Below, in pieces: positions 15,376 to 22,211 of a stretch of DNA of 22,211 nucleotides; position 1 is the stretch's first letter; each line of letters opens with the position of its first letter. The notes beneath the pieces were generated by a model that saw nothing but the letters and a program-made list of their open reading frames with translations, ran no database searches and had not been told where the DNA came from. The DNA is from Anthropogastromicrobium sp963604075 (GTDB lineage Bacteria; Bacillota; Clostridia; Lachnospirales; Lachnospiraceae). Where the stretch lies: assembly GCA_963604075.1 (NCBI GenBank), contig CAVCPW010000194.1, positions 1-22,211 of the forward strand. Reading direction: 5' to 3'. The translations under genes and the position numbers were made by a program.

Positions 15376-15804
15376 ATGAATCATTTAAATATTAACCAGA
15401 TCAAAGAGATTATTCCGCACCGTCACCCATTTCTTATGATTGACTACATCGAAGACTATGTGCCGGGTGAATATGCGGTTGGCTACAAATGTGTATCTTA
15501 TCGAGAAGAGTTTTTCGCAGGTCATTTTCCACAGGAGCCTGTCATGCCGGGAGTGCTGACCATCGAAGCGCTTGCACAGACAGGTGCAGTTGCCATTCTT
15601 TCACTTCCGGAAAATAAGGGAAAGATCGCTTACTTTGGAGGAATTGACAAGTGCCGCTTCCGTGGAAAAGTCGTGCCGGGCGACAAGGTGCGTCTTGAGA
15701 CAAAGATTATCAGGACAAAAGGCCCGGTTGGAATCGGAGAAGCGATTGCGAGTGTGGATGGCAAGGTCGTTGTCCGCACAGAACTGACATTTATGATAGG
15801 GTGA
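15376..15804 (+). CDS. fabZ: 3-hydroxyacyl-ACP dehydratase (FabZ)
   Basis: A 142-residue hot-dog fold dehydratase that makes trans-2-enoyl-ACP for FabK. PHRHPFLMID (14-23) and GHFPQEPVMPGVLTIEALAQ (49-68), with catalytic His50 and Glu64, are diagnostic of FabZ rather than FabA. The ATG at 15376 has AAGGTG about 9 bases upstream; a GTG at 15364 adds four residues and is less likely. The gene is flanked by accB and accC, as in streptococci. A gene for a trans/cis isomerase (FabM) was not seen, so the source of unsaturated chains, if any are made, is not visible here. Confidence 0.95.
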   Translation: MNHLNINQIKEIIPHRHPFLMIDYIEDYVPGEYAVGYKCVSYREEFFAGHFPQEPVMPGVLTIEALAQTGAVAILSLPENKGKIAYFGGIDKCRFRGKVVPGDKVRLETKIIRTKGPVGIGEAIASVDGKVVVRTELTFMIG

Positions 15805-15868
15805 TTGTGACATTTGCTGTGAAGCAATATAGGGATCACAGGAGAGAGAAAAGGAGCAAAAGGAATTC

Positions 15869-17209
15869 ATGATCAGAAAAGTGCTTGTAGCAAATCGGGG
15901 GGAGATCGCAGTGCGCATTATTCGTGCCTGCCGTGAGATGGGAATCGAAACGGTAGCCGTTTATTCAGAGGCAGACAAAGATGCACTTCATGCAAAGCTT
16001 GCGGATGAGGCAATTTGCATCGGACCTGCAAAGCTTAGCGAGAGCTATCTGTCAATGGAGCGTATTATCAGCGCAACAATCGTTTCTGGTGCTGAGGCAA
16101 TTCATCCGGGCTTTGGTTTTCTCTCAGAAAACAGTCGTTTTGCAAGGTTATGCGAGGAATGTAATATTACCTTCATAGGCCCAAACTCGGATGTGATTCG
16201 TCGCCTTGGCGATAAACAGGCAGCGCGCGAGACGATGATTCATGCAGGTATTCCGGTAATTCCGGGAGGTGATCATGCCGTGTATGATGAAGCGGATGCG
16301 TTGGAAACTGCAGAAAAAGTGGGATATCCTGTTATGATCAAGGCTGTTCTTGGTGGTGGAGGTAAAGGTATGCGTACGGCAAAGGATTCAGAAGAGTTTA
16401 TAAAAAACTTTGCAATTGCGCAGGCAGAGGCCAGGCAGACCTTTGGCGATGATGCAATGTATATCGAACATTTCATTACAAGACCGCGACACATCGAGTT
16501 TCAGATTTTAGCAGATTCTTATGGAAATGTGATTCACCTTGGCGAGCGTGACTGTTCCATTCAGCGAAATCATCAGAAGATGATCGAGGAGGCACCAAGT
16601 ATCGCACTTTCACCGGCACTTCGCAAGAAGATGGGTGAGACGGCGGTGTGTGCAGCGAAGGCTGCCGGGTATGTCAATGCCGGAACAATTGAGTTTTTAC
16701 TGGAAAATAATGGCCGATTTTATTTTATGGAAATGAATACAAGAATTCAGGTCGAGCATCCGATTACCGAATGGATTACAGGAATTGATCTGATCAAGGA
16801 GCAGATTCGCATCGCAGATGGAAAGAGGCTATCATATGCGCAGGATCAGGTGACGATTACCGGTCATGCAATTGAGGTGCGTATCAATGCCGAGCGCCCC
16901 CAAGAAAATTTTTTGCCATGTCCGGGAACGATCACCGGCCTTCATCTACCAGGTGGAAAAGGTGTGCGAATTGATTCTGCAATTTATAGCGGTTATACAA
17001 TTCCACCATATTATGATTCCATGATTGCAAAAATTAGCGTGTGGGCAAAGAATCGAAAGGAAGCAATCCGAAAAATGCAAAGTGCGTTAGGAGAAGTGAT
17101 CATTGAAGGAGTTGACACGAATGTCAATTACCAGTATGCATTGTTAAATAACCCTGATTTTCTTGCGGGAAATATTGATATTGAATTTATTGATAGACTT
17201 CAAAAATAG
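15869..17209 (+). CDS. accC: Biotin carboxylase subunit of acetyl-CoA carboxylase (AccC)
   Basis: A 446-residue ATP-grasp enzyme that carboxylates the biotin on AccB, using ATP and bicarbonate. Domains in order: N-terminal Rossmann-like domain (1-110, MIRKVLVANRGEIAVR), ATP-grasp with the glycine loop GGGGKGM (162-168), and the C-terminal biotin carboxylase domain. HIEFQ (208-212), GERDCSIQRNHQK (225-237), FMEMNTRIQVEHP (286-298) with Glu288 and Arg292, and HAIEVRINAE are all present; Arg292 has the same number as in E. coli. AAGGA lies 4 bases before the ATG and AAAGGAG 12 bases before. The length fits a stand-alone AccC rather than a pyruvate carboxylase. Confidence 0.95.
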   Translation: MIRKVLVANRGEIAVRIIRACREMGIETVAVYSEADKDALHAKLADEAICIGPAKLSESYLSMERIISATIVSGAEAIHPGFGFLSENSRFARLCEECNITFIGPNSDVIRRLGDKQAARETMIHAGIPVIPGGDHAVYDEADALETAEKVGYPVMIKAVLGGGGKGMRTAKDSEEFIKNFAIAQAEARQTFGDDAMYIEHFITRPRHIEFQILADSYGNVIHLGERDCSIQRNHQKMIEEAPSIALSPALRKKMGETAVCAAKAAGYVNAGTIEFLLENNGRFYFMEMNTRIQVEHPITEWITGIDLIKEQIRIADGKRLSYAQDQVTITGHAIEVRINAERPQENFLPCPGTITGLHLPGGKGVRIDSAIYSGYTIPPYYDSMIAKISVWAKNRKEAIRKMQSALGEVIIEGVDTNVNYQYALLNNPDFLAGNIDIEFIDRLQK

Positions 17210-17261
17210 GAAGCAGCACAAAAAAACAACAAGGCAGAGTAAGCCAGCAGTGAAGCGAAGT

Positions 17262-17329
17262 CTGTAGGAAAGTGAAGACTGTAGGGAAACAAAGATAGCA
17301 GAAAGACAAAGATAGCAGGGAAACAAAGT
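17262..17329. repeat. 17-bp tandem repeat, four units, in the accC-accDA spacer
   Basis: Units start at 17262, 17279, 17296 and 17313 (for example CTGTAGGGAAACAAAGA and TAGCAGGGAAACAAAGT). They end directly before the GTGAGGA ribosome site of the fused carboxyltransferase gene. The coding strand is almost pyrimidine-free. Confidence 0.8.
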
Positions 17330-17343
17330 GAGGAAATAGCATT

Positions 17344-19119
17344 ATGAATCTTGATCATGTATTTAAAAAGACACTGGTTCGGCCGTTTGCTGGAATCCGC
17401 AAGAAGCCAGAGGTTCCAGAAGGCCTTTTATGTAAGTGCAGCATGTGCAAAAAGGCGGTTGTGGCAGAGGATGTCCGAAAAAATTTCTATGTTTGCCCAA
17501 ACTGTAACGGCTATTTTCGTGTCCGTGCCCAGGAACGTATTGCGCGAATTGCGGATGAGGGAAGCTTTATCGAGTGGGATAAGGATCTTGAGGGTGGCAA
17601 CTCGATGGGCTTTGACGGGTACGAGGAAAAAATCGCGGCTGCGCGATTAAAAACACGATTAAAGGAGGCTGTTGTCACCGGGCAGTGTACAATCGGCAAA
17701 GAGACGTGCGTGCTCTGTGTAATGGATGGACGATTTATGATGGGAAGCATGGGTGAGGCCGTCGGTGAAAAGATTACGAGGGCAGCAGAACGTGCAACAA
17801 AGGAAAAGTTTCCGATTATCATTTTTACCTGTTCTGGTGGAGCACGTATGCAGGAAGGCATTATATCATTGATGCAGATGGCAAAGACATCTGCTGCACT
17901 CAAGCGTCATAGTGATGCAGGTCTTCTTTATATTAGTGTGCTGACCGATCCGACGACAGGTGGCGTGACGGCGAGCTTCGCGATGGAGGGGGATATTATC
18001 CTATCAGAGCCAAAGGCACTCATTGGCTTTGCAGGCCCACGTGTTATTGAACAGACGACAGGACAGCGTCTTCCGGCAGGCTTTCAGCGTGCTGAGTTTT
18101 TACTGGAGCATGGATTTGTTGATCGAATTGTCGAGCGTAATGAGCAAAAGCAGGTGCTGACAGATCTGTTGCGGCTTCATCATGTACAGTCAGTAGTAAA
18201 GCTTCATCACATACAGTCAACCATGAGTATTCATGAGACAGAAGCAGATAAAGATGAGAATCAAAGTGAAAATCAAAAAGCAGTCGCATCTTCAAATCAG
18301 CAGACGACAGTCATGCAGGAAAGCAAAATTTTCAAAAAGAAAAAACAAGATAATTCATCGGTTAGCTCTGCCTGGGATCGCGTTTGTCTTTCAAGAGATA
18401 AGAACCGTCCGGTCGGATCAGATTATATTGCAGCGCTATTTGATTCTTTTTATGAATTTCATGGTGATCGAATGATGAGTGACGATAAGGCCGTTATCGC
18501 GGGTGTTGGTCTTTTTCACGGTCAGCCAGTAACTGTAATTGCACAGGATAAAAAGAAAAATTTCGGAATGTGCTCTCCGCAAGGCTATCGAAAGGCACTT
18601 AGAATAATGGCGCAGGCCGAGAAATTTCATCGTCCAATCATCTGTTTTGTGGATACACCGGGTGCAGCGTGTGGAATCGAGGCAGAGGAGCATGGACAAG
18701 GTGAGGCAATTGCGAGAAATCTCTATGAAATGTCCACTTTAAAAACACCGATTCTTTCTATATTAATTGGAGAAGGCGGCAGTGGCGGTGCGCTTGCACT
18801 TGCCATAGCAGATGAAGTCTGGATGATGGAAAATGCCATATATTCCATTCTTTCACCGGAAGGCTTTTCAAGTATTCTCTGGAAGGATAGCAAGCGAGCA
18901 AAGGAGGCGGCAGACTGTATGAAACTGACGGCAGCAGATTTAAAGGCGGCTGGAATTGTGGAGCAGGTATTTGATGAGCCAGAACAATTTACAAAGGAAC
19001 AGCTGGCACCGGTTGCAAAGAAAATTGCTACTCAGATTGATCTATTTCTGGAAAAATACGGCACAATGGAGTTAGCGGCGCTGTGTGAGCATCGCTATCA
19101 GCGGTTTCGCAAATTTTGA
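17344..19119 (+). CDS. accDA: Acetyl-CoA carboxylase carboxyltransferase, fused beta and alpha subunits (AccD-AccA)
   Basis: One 591-residue frame covers both carboxyltransferase subunits, which transfer the carboxyl group from biotin to acetyl-CoA. Residues 1-277 are AccD: a zinc ribbon with Cys32, Cys35, Cys51 and Cys54 (CSMC, CPNC), then a crotonase-like core with FTCSGGARMQEG and GFAGPRVIEQT. Residues about 278-340 are a low-complexity, Gln/Ser/Lys-rich linker holding a repeated LHHVQS/LHHIQS. Residues 341-591 are AccA (FHGDRMMSDDKAVIAG, GEGGSGGALAL, ILSPEGFSSILW, ending YQRFRKF as in streptococcal AccA). The usual AYPG-type motif of AccA reads AACG here (VDTPGAACGIEAEEHGQGEA). GTGAGGA precedes the ATG by 9 bases. 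Most bacteria encode the subunits separately. No stop or frameshift is seen at the joint. Confidence 0.93.
   Translation: MNLDHVFKKTLVRPFAGIRKKPEVPEGLLCKCSMCKKAVVAEDVRKNFYVCPNCNGYFRVRAQERIARIADEGSFIEWDKDLEGGNSMGFDGYEEKIAAARLKTRLKEAVVTGQCTIGKETCVLCVMDGRFMMGSMGEAVGEKITRAAERATKEKFPIIIFTCSGGARMQEGIISLMQMAKTSAALKRHSDAGLLYISVLTDPTTGGVTASFAMEGDIILSEPKALIGFAGPRVIEQTTGQRLPAGFQRAEFLLEHGFVDRIVERNEQKQVLTDLLRLHHVQSVVKLHHIQSTMSIHETEADKDENQSENQKAVASSNQQTTVMQESKIFKKKKQDNSSVSSAWDRVCLSRDKNRPVGSDYIAALFDSFYEFHGDRMMSDDKAVIAGVGLFHGQPVTVIAQDKKKNFGMCSPQGYRKALRIMAQAEKFHRPIICFVDTPGAACGIEAEEHGQGEAIARNLYEMSTLKTPILSILIGEGGSGGALALAIADEVWMMENAIYSILSPEGFSSILWKDSKRAKEAADCMKLTAADLKAAGIVEQVFDEPEQFTKEQLAPVAKKIATQIDLFLEKYGTMELAALCEHRYQRFRKF
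18175..18228. repeat. 27-bp duplication inside the AccD-AccA linker
   Basis: CTTCATCATGTACAGTCA at 18175 and CTTCATCACATACAGTCA at 18202 are in-frame copies encoding LHHVQS and LHHIQS. It is the coding counterpart of the duplications in the spacers of this operon. Confidence 0.65.
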
Positions 19120-19132
19120 ATTTGTAAAAAAC

Positions 19133-19261
19133 GACTGCAAAGATTATTGATAAAGTGATGATGAGAGTGAATTGACTGTAAAAATGATCAATGAAGCGAA
19201 CTGTGAAAAAGATTAGAAAAGTGACTGCAAGAAAGATTAGAGAGGTGATTGTAAGAGATGA
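19133..19261. repeat. Degenerate 24-25 bp repeats before the flavoprotein gene
   Basis: A core like GACTGCAAGAAAGATTA recurs at about 19133, 19174, 19199, 19223 and 19247. The last three steps are 24-25 bases. The final unit runs into the start codon region of the next gene and supplies its AGAGGTGA ribosome site. Confidence 0.6.
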
Positions 19262-20361
19262 CGCAAACGATGATAAAAATAAATGGAAAAGAACTAAAAC
19301 GACTAATCTTTCAGGGGGGAATGGGTGTTGGCGTCAGTCTGTCTGGACTGGCTGGAGCAGTCGCAAAGGCAGGAGGAGCTGGAACAATCTCAGCGGCTCA
19401 GATTGGATTTCGGGATCCTGATTTTGATACAGATCCATTTCAGGCGAATCTTCGTGCAATCAAAAGTGAATTTCAAAAGGCAAGAATGGTCAGTCCAGAT
19501 GGTATCATTGGATTTAATATTATGGTTGCAATGCGTCATTATGAAGATTATGTAAAGGCTGCGGTGCAGGCAGGGACAGATTTTCTTGTGTGTGGTGCAG
19601 GTCTTCCAGTCGATCTTCCACAAATTGTAAAAGAGGCATTGGCAGAGTTTGGACATCCCGGGTATCAACCGGCGCTTGCTCCGGTTGTTTCCACTGAAAA
19701 ATCGGCGCACGTCATTTTTCGTTACTGGGAGAAAAAGCATCACTGTGCTCCAGACTTTGTAATTGTCGAAGGACCGCTTGCGGGCGGTCATCTTGGATTT
19801 ACGAAAGAGCAACTGGCTATATATGGAACAGATGCCTACGATGAAGAAGTACGGCGAATTATTGCTGTTTGTCGTGAGTACGCGACACGTTTTGAAAAAA
19901 AGATTCCAGTTGTACTCGCGGGCGGGATTAGTACAAAAGAAGCGGCAGATCATGCTTTTTTATTAGGTGCGGATGCCATTCAGGCGGCAACTCGATTTGT
20001 CACGACCTATGAGTGTGATGCATCAGATGCTTTTAAGGAAGCTTACCTGAATGCTTCAAAGGAGGATATTATTCTAGTCAAAAGTCCTGTTGGTCTTCCA
20101 GGACGTGCTATAAAAAATACATTTTCGGATCATATCATGTCTGGCGGACGCATTGTGCCAACGCGCTGTCGGGGATGTCTGAAAAATTGTAAAATGGATG
20201 TGATTCCGTATTGTATTACAAATGCATTGATTACGTCTGTAACAGGTGATGTGGACAATGGCCTTGTATTTTGTGGTGCGGATGCATGGCGATGTGATCA
20301 TCTTGAGTATGTAGATGAAGTCATAGAATCATTGCTTTCACAAAGCAAAAATATGTTATAA
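19258..20361 (+). CDS. Nitronate monooxygenase / FabK-like flavoprotein with C-terminal Cys cluster
   Basis: A 367-residue FMN TIM-barrel protein of the NPD/FabK superfamily, distant from the fabK product earlier in the operon. Signatures are IFQGGMGVGVS (17-27), IIGFNIMVAM (83-92), VEGPLAGGHLGF (170-181) and VLAGGISTKEAADHAFLLGA (219-238). After the barrel comes a cluster CRGCLKNC (Cys304, 307, 311) with Cys319, then Cys339 and Cys346 near the end. This pattern could bind a metal or an Fe-S cluster. It is absent from the fabK product. The ATG at 19258 follows AGAGGTGA by about 10 bases; an ATG at 19270 is an alternative. As the last gene of the operon it may be an enoyl reductase-like enzyme, a nitronate monooxygenase, or a lipid redox enzyme. 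The family is sure, the reaction is not. Confidence 0.85.
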   Translation: MTQTMIKINGKELKRLIFQGGMGVGVSLSGLAGAVAKAGGAGTISAAQIGFRDPDFDTDPFQANLRAIKSEFQKARMVSPDGIIGFNIMVAMRHYEDYVKAAVQAGTDFLVCGAGLPVDLPQIVKEALAEFGHPGYQPALAPVVSTEKSAHVIFRYWEKKHHCAPDFVIVEGPLAGGHLGFTKEQLAIYGTDAYDEEVRRIIAVCREYATRFEKKIPVVLAGGISTKEAADHAFLLGADAIQAATRFVTTYECDASDAFKEAYLNASKEDIILVKSPVGLPGRAIKNTFSDHIMSGGRIVPTRCRGCLKNCKMDVIPYCITNALITSVTGDVDNGLVFCGADAWRCDHLEYVDEVIESLLSQSKNML

Positions 20362-20425
20362 ATTAGGAATCTGACGCGGGAATCTTCGTAGCTTGCTGCG
20401 GGGATAAAAGTAACTTTTCTTTTGC

Positions 20426-20453
20426 TTGACATACACTGAAGACAAAGTAAAAT
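20426..20453 (+). promoter_or_regulatory. Promoter of the second TetR gene
   Basis: A perfect -35 TTGACA (20426-20431), a 16-base spacer and TAAAAT (20448-20453). The predicted start near 20460 gives a leader of about 118 bases. No convincing intrinsic terminator for the fab operon was found before it; the nearest candidate is an AT-only palindrome at 20406-20418. Confidence 0.65.
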
Positions 20454-20484
20454 ATTAGTTGTAGGATAATGTAGAATGAAGTCT

Positions 20485-20520
20485 CCACGCCCATGCGGTG
20501 CATCGCTCCTATGGACGTGG
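20485..20520 (+). other. GC-rich hairpin in the leader of the second TetR gene
   Basis: CCACG/CGTGG and CCAT/ATGG pair across one mismatch, with an inner GCG/CGC stem and a GTGCAT loop. No T run follows, so it is not a standard terminator. It could be a leader regulatory element, a processing signal or a protein site. Confidence 0.45.
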
Positions 20521-20563
20521 TACTCTGCCAGATTTGATAGAGATACAGATACAGTATGTTTGC

Positions 20564-20568
20564 GGAGG
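20564..20568 (+). promoter_or_regulatory. Ribosome binding site supporting a TTG start
   Basis: GGAGG stands 9 bases before the in-frame TTG at 20578. The next in-frame Met is inside the DNA-binding domain, so the TTG is the likely start. Confidence 0.6.
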
Positions 20569-20577
20569 TATATTTGA

Positions 20578-21126
20578 TTGATCAATTTATTTTCAAGAGA
20601 GCATAACAAACGAACACGGTTTACCAGGATGTGCATCGGGGAAGCTGTGTTCGTTTTAATGGATAAAAAAGAATATGAAAAAATCAAAATTTCGGATATC
20701 GTAAAAACGGCAGGTGTATCGCGAATGACATTCTACCATTATTATGAGACGAAGGAAGATGCACTTTCTGATTATTTTCATGAGATTGTTGCGGGTTACA
20801 TCCGTGAATGTAGAACCGAGAAGATAGGTCGTTTTCATGATCGCAGCAGTATCGTGCATGCGCTAACATATTTTGATCAGTATGAAATCTTTATTGGAAA
20901 GCTTGTGCAGGCAAAGCTGCAATATATTTTGTGGAATGCGATGAATGACTATATGAGCAAACGCATCATGCCAAAGTACAAGATTCCAGAATATGAACTG
21001 TATTTTTACGGTGGTGCGTTATTAAATGTTTTCTTAAAGTGGGAGCAGGACGGAAAAAAGGAGTCAGCAGAACAGATTGCAGACTCTATTATAAAGAGTA
21101 TTGGATCACCAGTCGCTGAAGAATAA
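20578..21126 (+). CDS. TetR-family transcriptional regulator
   Basis: A 182-residue regulator. Residues 10-65 form the TetR DNA-binding domain: a first helix (RTRFTRMCIGEAVFVLMDKK), ISDIVKTAGVSRMTFYHYYETKEDAL with the helix-turn-helix at about 38-57, then a helical C-terminal part. The end (FYGGALLNVFLKWEQDGKKESAEQ, within about 142-168) resembles the short TetR C-terminal domain seen in DhaS-like regulators. Translation begins at a TTG with GGAGG 9 bases upstream. It has its own promoter and a long leader with a hairpin, and lies 94 bases before a rhamnosidase gene on the same strand. The target could be the fab operon, the rhamnosidase locus or itself; the sequence does not decide. Confidence 0.88.
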   Translation: MINLFSREHNKRTRFTRMCIGEAVFVLMDKKEYEKIKISDIVKTAGVSRMTFYHYYETKEDALSDYFHEIVAGYIRECRTEKIGRFHDRSSIVHALTYFDQYEIFIGKLVQAKLQYILWNAMNDYMSKRIMPKYKIPEYELYFYGGALLNVFLKWEQDGKKESAEQIADSIIKSIGSPVAEE

Positions 21127-21129
21127 GAG

Positions 21130-21150
21130 TGTATCATCGAGGGTGATACA
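21130..21150. other. Palindromic hairpin after the second TetR gene
   Basis: TGTATCA and TGATACA (7 bp) flank TCGAGGG, with two more possible pairs inside. It begins 3 bases after the stop codon. A T run (GGTTTT) comes only about 8 bases later, so it is either a weak terminator or an operator-like palindrome upstream of the rhamnosidase gene. Confidence 0.45.
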
Positions 21151-21220
21151 TAACTGTAGGTTTTATAAAAAGATAAAGAAAATGAAATGATAAAGACGAA
21201 AGATGAGGGAGGTTTGAATA

Positions 21221-22211
21221 ATGAGAGCTAAGGATTTGAGGGTACAGGCACTGAAAAATCCGCTTGGAATAAACGAAAATCCGGTTTTTTCTTGGCAACT
21301 GGTATCGGATAAAAAAAACGAAAAAAATGAGAGACAGACTGCATATCGAATTCTGGTGTCAGAAAGTGAGGCATCACTTGTAAATGAGACAGCTATGTTA
21401 TGGGACAGTGGTGTTATAGAAGAGAGTCGTTGCTTTGGAATTTTGTATCAAGGCAAAAAATTGCATTCTGCACAGAAGGCTTATTGGAAGGTGATGGTGT
21501 GGGATGGACAAAATCAAGCATCCGAGTGGAGTGAAACGGCATCATTTGAGACAGGCCTACTTGAGCGTGATGACTGGAAAGGTACTTGGATTGGACAGGG
21601 CGAGGAATATGAAAATCAAGAGGCAGCTCCTATTTTTGCAGGTGAGTTTGGAGTGGCAGATCCAGAGCAAGTAGCATATGCACGAGCCTACATAAGTGGA
21701 CTTGGTATATTTATAGCTGATGTGAATGGACAGAGGTTATCCGCTGCCTTTTTTGAGCCAGGCGAGTCGGATGCGACAAAGACAGTTTACTATGCAACTT
21801 ATGATATCACAAATCAGTTGGTTTCGGGCACAAATTTTGTTACTGTGACACTGGGAAATGGTCAATACACCGGATATACAATCGATCCGGTCATGGTACA
21901 TCCAGATGGAACAAAGACAAAATTTGGACGTTATCAGAAAAATGACAGTTGCTTTGTAAAGCCGGGAATTTGTGGCAGAAAGAAGCTGATAGCGCAGGTG
22001 GAGTTGACACTGAAGGATGGAACAAGAAAGGCTGTCTGCGCATCCGATGAAAACTGGCTGTGGACCAATGGACCGACAGTTTTTCAAAACTGGTATGGTG
22101 GTGAGGATTACGATGCGTGTCTGGCAGAAAAACTTGCTGAAATGGAAAAAGAACCATCCGAGGAAAATGGCTGGAGCCGGGCAAAGAAAATGCAGCCGCC
22201 AGCAGGAAGGC
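21221..22211 (+). CDS. Alpha-L-rhamnosidase, GH78 family, 5' part (runs off the window)
   Basis: An open frame of 330 codons with no stop before the window end. The start MRAKDLRVQALKNPLGINEN and FSWQL match the opening of bacterial GH78 rhamnosidases, whose first fibronectin-like module contains QTAYRILVSES and a conserved SEWSETASFETGLL (about 102-115). The next module (about 140-250) fits the Bac_rhamnosid_N jelly roll: YARAYISGLGIFIADVNGQR, FFEPGESDATKTVYYATYDI and VTLGNGQYTGY. The catalytic (alpha/alpha)6 barrel would lie beyond the window. It has no signal peptide, so it probably acts in the cytoplasm on imported rhamnosides. GAGGGAGG ends about 8 bases before the ATG. The TetR gene upstream may regulate it. 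Confidence 0.9.
   Translation, partial: MRAKDLRVQALKNPLGINENPVFSWQLVSDKKNEKNERQTAYRILVSESEASLVNETAMLWDSGVIEESRCFGILYQGKKLHSAQKAYWKVMVWDGQNQASEWSETASFETGLLERDDWKGTWIGQGEEYENQEAAPIFAGEFGVADPEQVAYARAYISGLGIFIADVNGQRLSAAFFEPGESDATKTVYYATYDITNQLVSGTNFVTVTLGNGQYTGYTIDPVMVHPDGTKTKFGRYQKNDSCFVKPGICGRKKLIAQVELTLKDGTRKAVCASDENWLWTNGPTVFQNWYGGEDYDACLAEKLAEMEKEPSEENGWSRAKKMQPPAGR

Noticed and set aside
15801..15839. Nested inverted repeats in the fabZ-accC spacer (GTGAT/ATCAC and TTGCT/AGCAA)
   Set aside because: Each stem is only 5 bp and the arms overlap the fabZ stop region. Too weak to call a structure.
19390..19953. 187-residue minus-strand frame opposite the flavoprotein gene
   Set aside because: No ribosome site and no domain pattern. 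The plus-strand gene has clear FMN-barrel motifs through the same bases.
20406..20418. AAAAGT-A-ACTTTT palindrome considered as the fab operon terminator
   Set aside because: A one-base loop and an AT-only stem do not make a stable terminator hairpin, though the following CTTTTCTTTT is T-rich.
20298..20687. 129-residue minus-strand frame across the spacer before the second TetR gene
   Set aside because: It overlaps the ends of two convincing plus-strand genes, shows no motif and would cross the predicted promoter and hairpin.

Overview
The window looks like a chromosomal segment of a low-to-medium GC Clostridia-type Firmicute, most likely a Lachnospiraceae gut commensal. This is inferred from strong AGGAGG-type ribosome sites, a FabK-type fatty acid synthesis operon in the streptococcal/clostridial order, an intracellular-type GH78 rhamnosidase and a fused AccD-AccA. 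No named genome was compared.

Layout. (1) Bases 1-6556 hold an efflux-like cassette. A TetR repressor on the minus strand is divergent from an MMPL/RND transporter. The transporter is followed by a very long secreted protein built of Leu/Gly heptad repeats and ends at a strong intrinsic terminator. The divergent control region carries three copies of one 13-bp palindrome; two of them overlap near-consensus promoters. (2) Bases 6557-7486 hold a single class I glutamine-amidotransferase-like hydrolase (peptidase C26) with its own promoter and a bidirectional terminator. (3) Bases 7495-8793 (minus strand) hold a family 2 glycosyltransferase whose C-terminus reads as a MarR-type winged helix. (4) Bases 8824-20361 hold a complete type II fatty acid synthesis operon: fabH, acpP, fabK, fabD, fabG, fabF, accB, fabZ, accC, a fused accD-accA, then a second FabK/nitronate-monooxygenase-like flavoprotein with a cysteine cluster. 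(5) Bases 20426-21126 hold a second TetR-type regulator with its own promoter and a leader hairpin. (6) From 21221 the window runs into the 5' part of an alpha-L-rhamnosidase gene that continues past the end.

How it works together. The acc genes make malonyl-CoA and FabD loads malonate on AcpP. FabH starts chains, FabF elongates them, and FabG, FabZ and FabK complete each cycle. FabK is the only recognisable classical enoyl reductase here. No fabT gene lies upstream of fabH, where streptococci carry this MarR-family lipid regulator. Instead the divergent neighbour is the glycosyltransferase with a MarR-like tail, and the two divergent genes share a perfect 15-bp inverted repeat that contains both extended -10 elements. 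This is the most interesting unexplained arrangement in the window.

A second unusual signal is that many spacers of the fatty acid operon contain degenerate short tandem duplications (15, 34, 47, 17 and about 24 bp periods). They are purine-rich on the coding strand and some run into gene ends or starts. A similar 27-bp duplication lies in the linker of the AccD-AccA fusion, which suggests that the linker is a former spacer.
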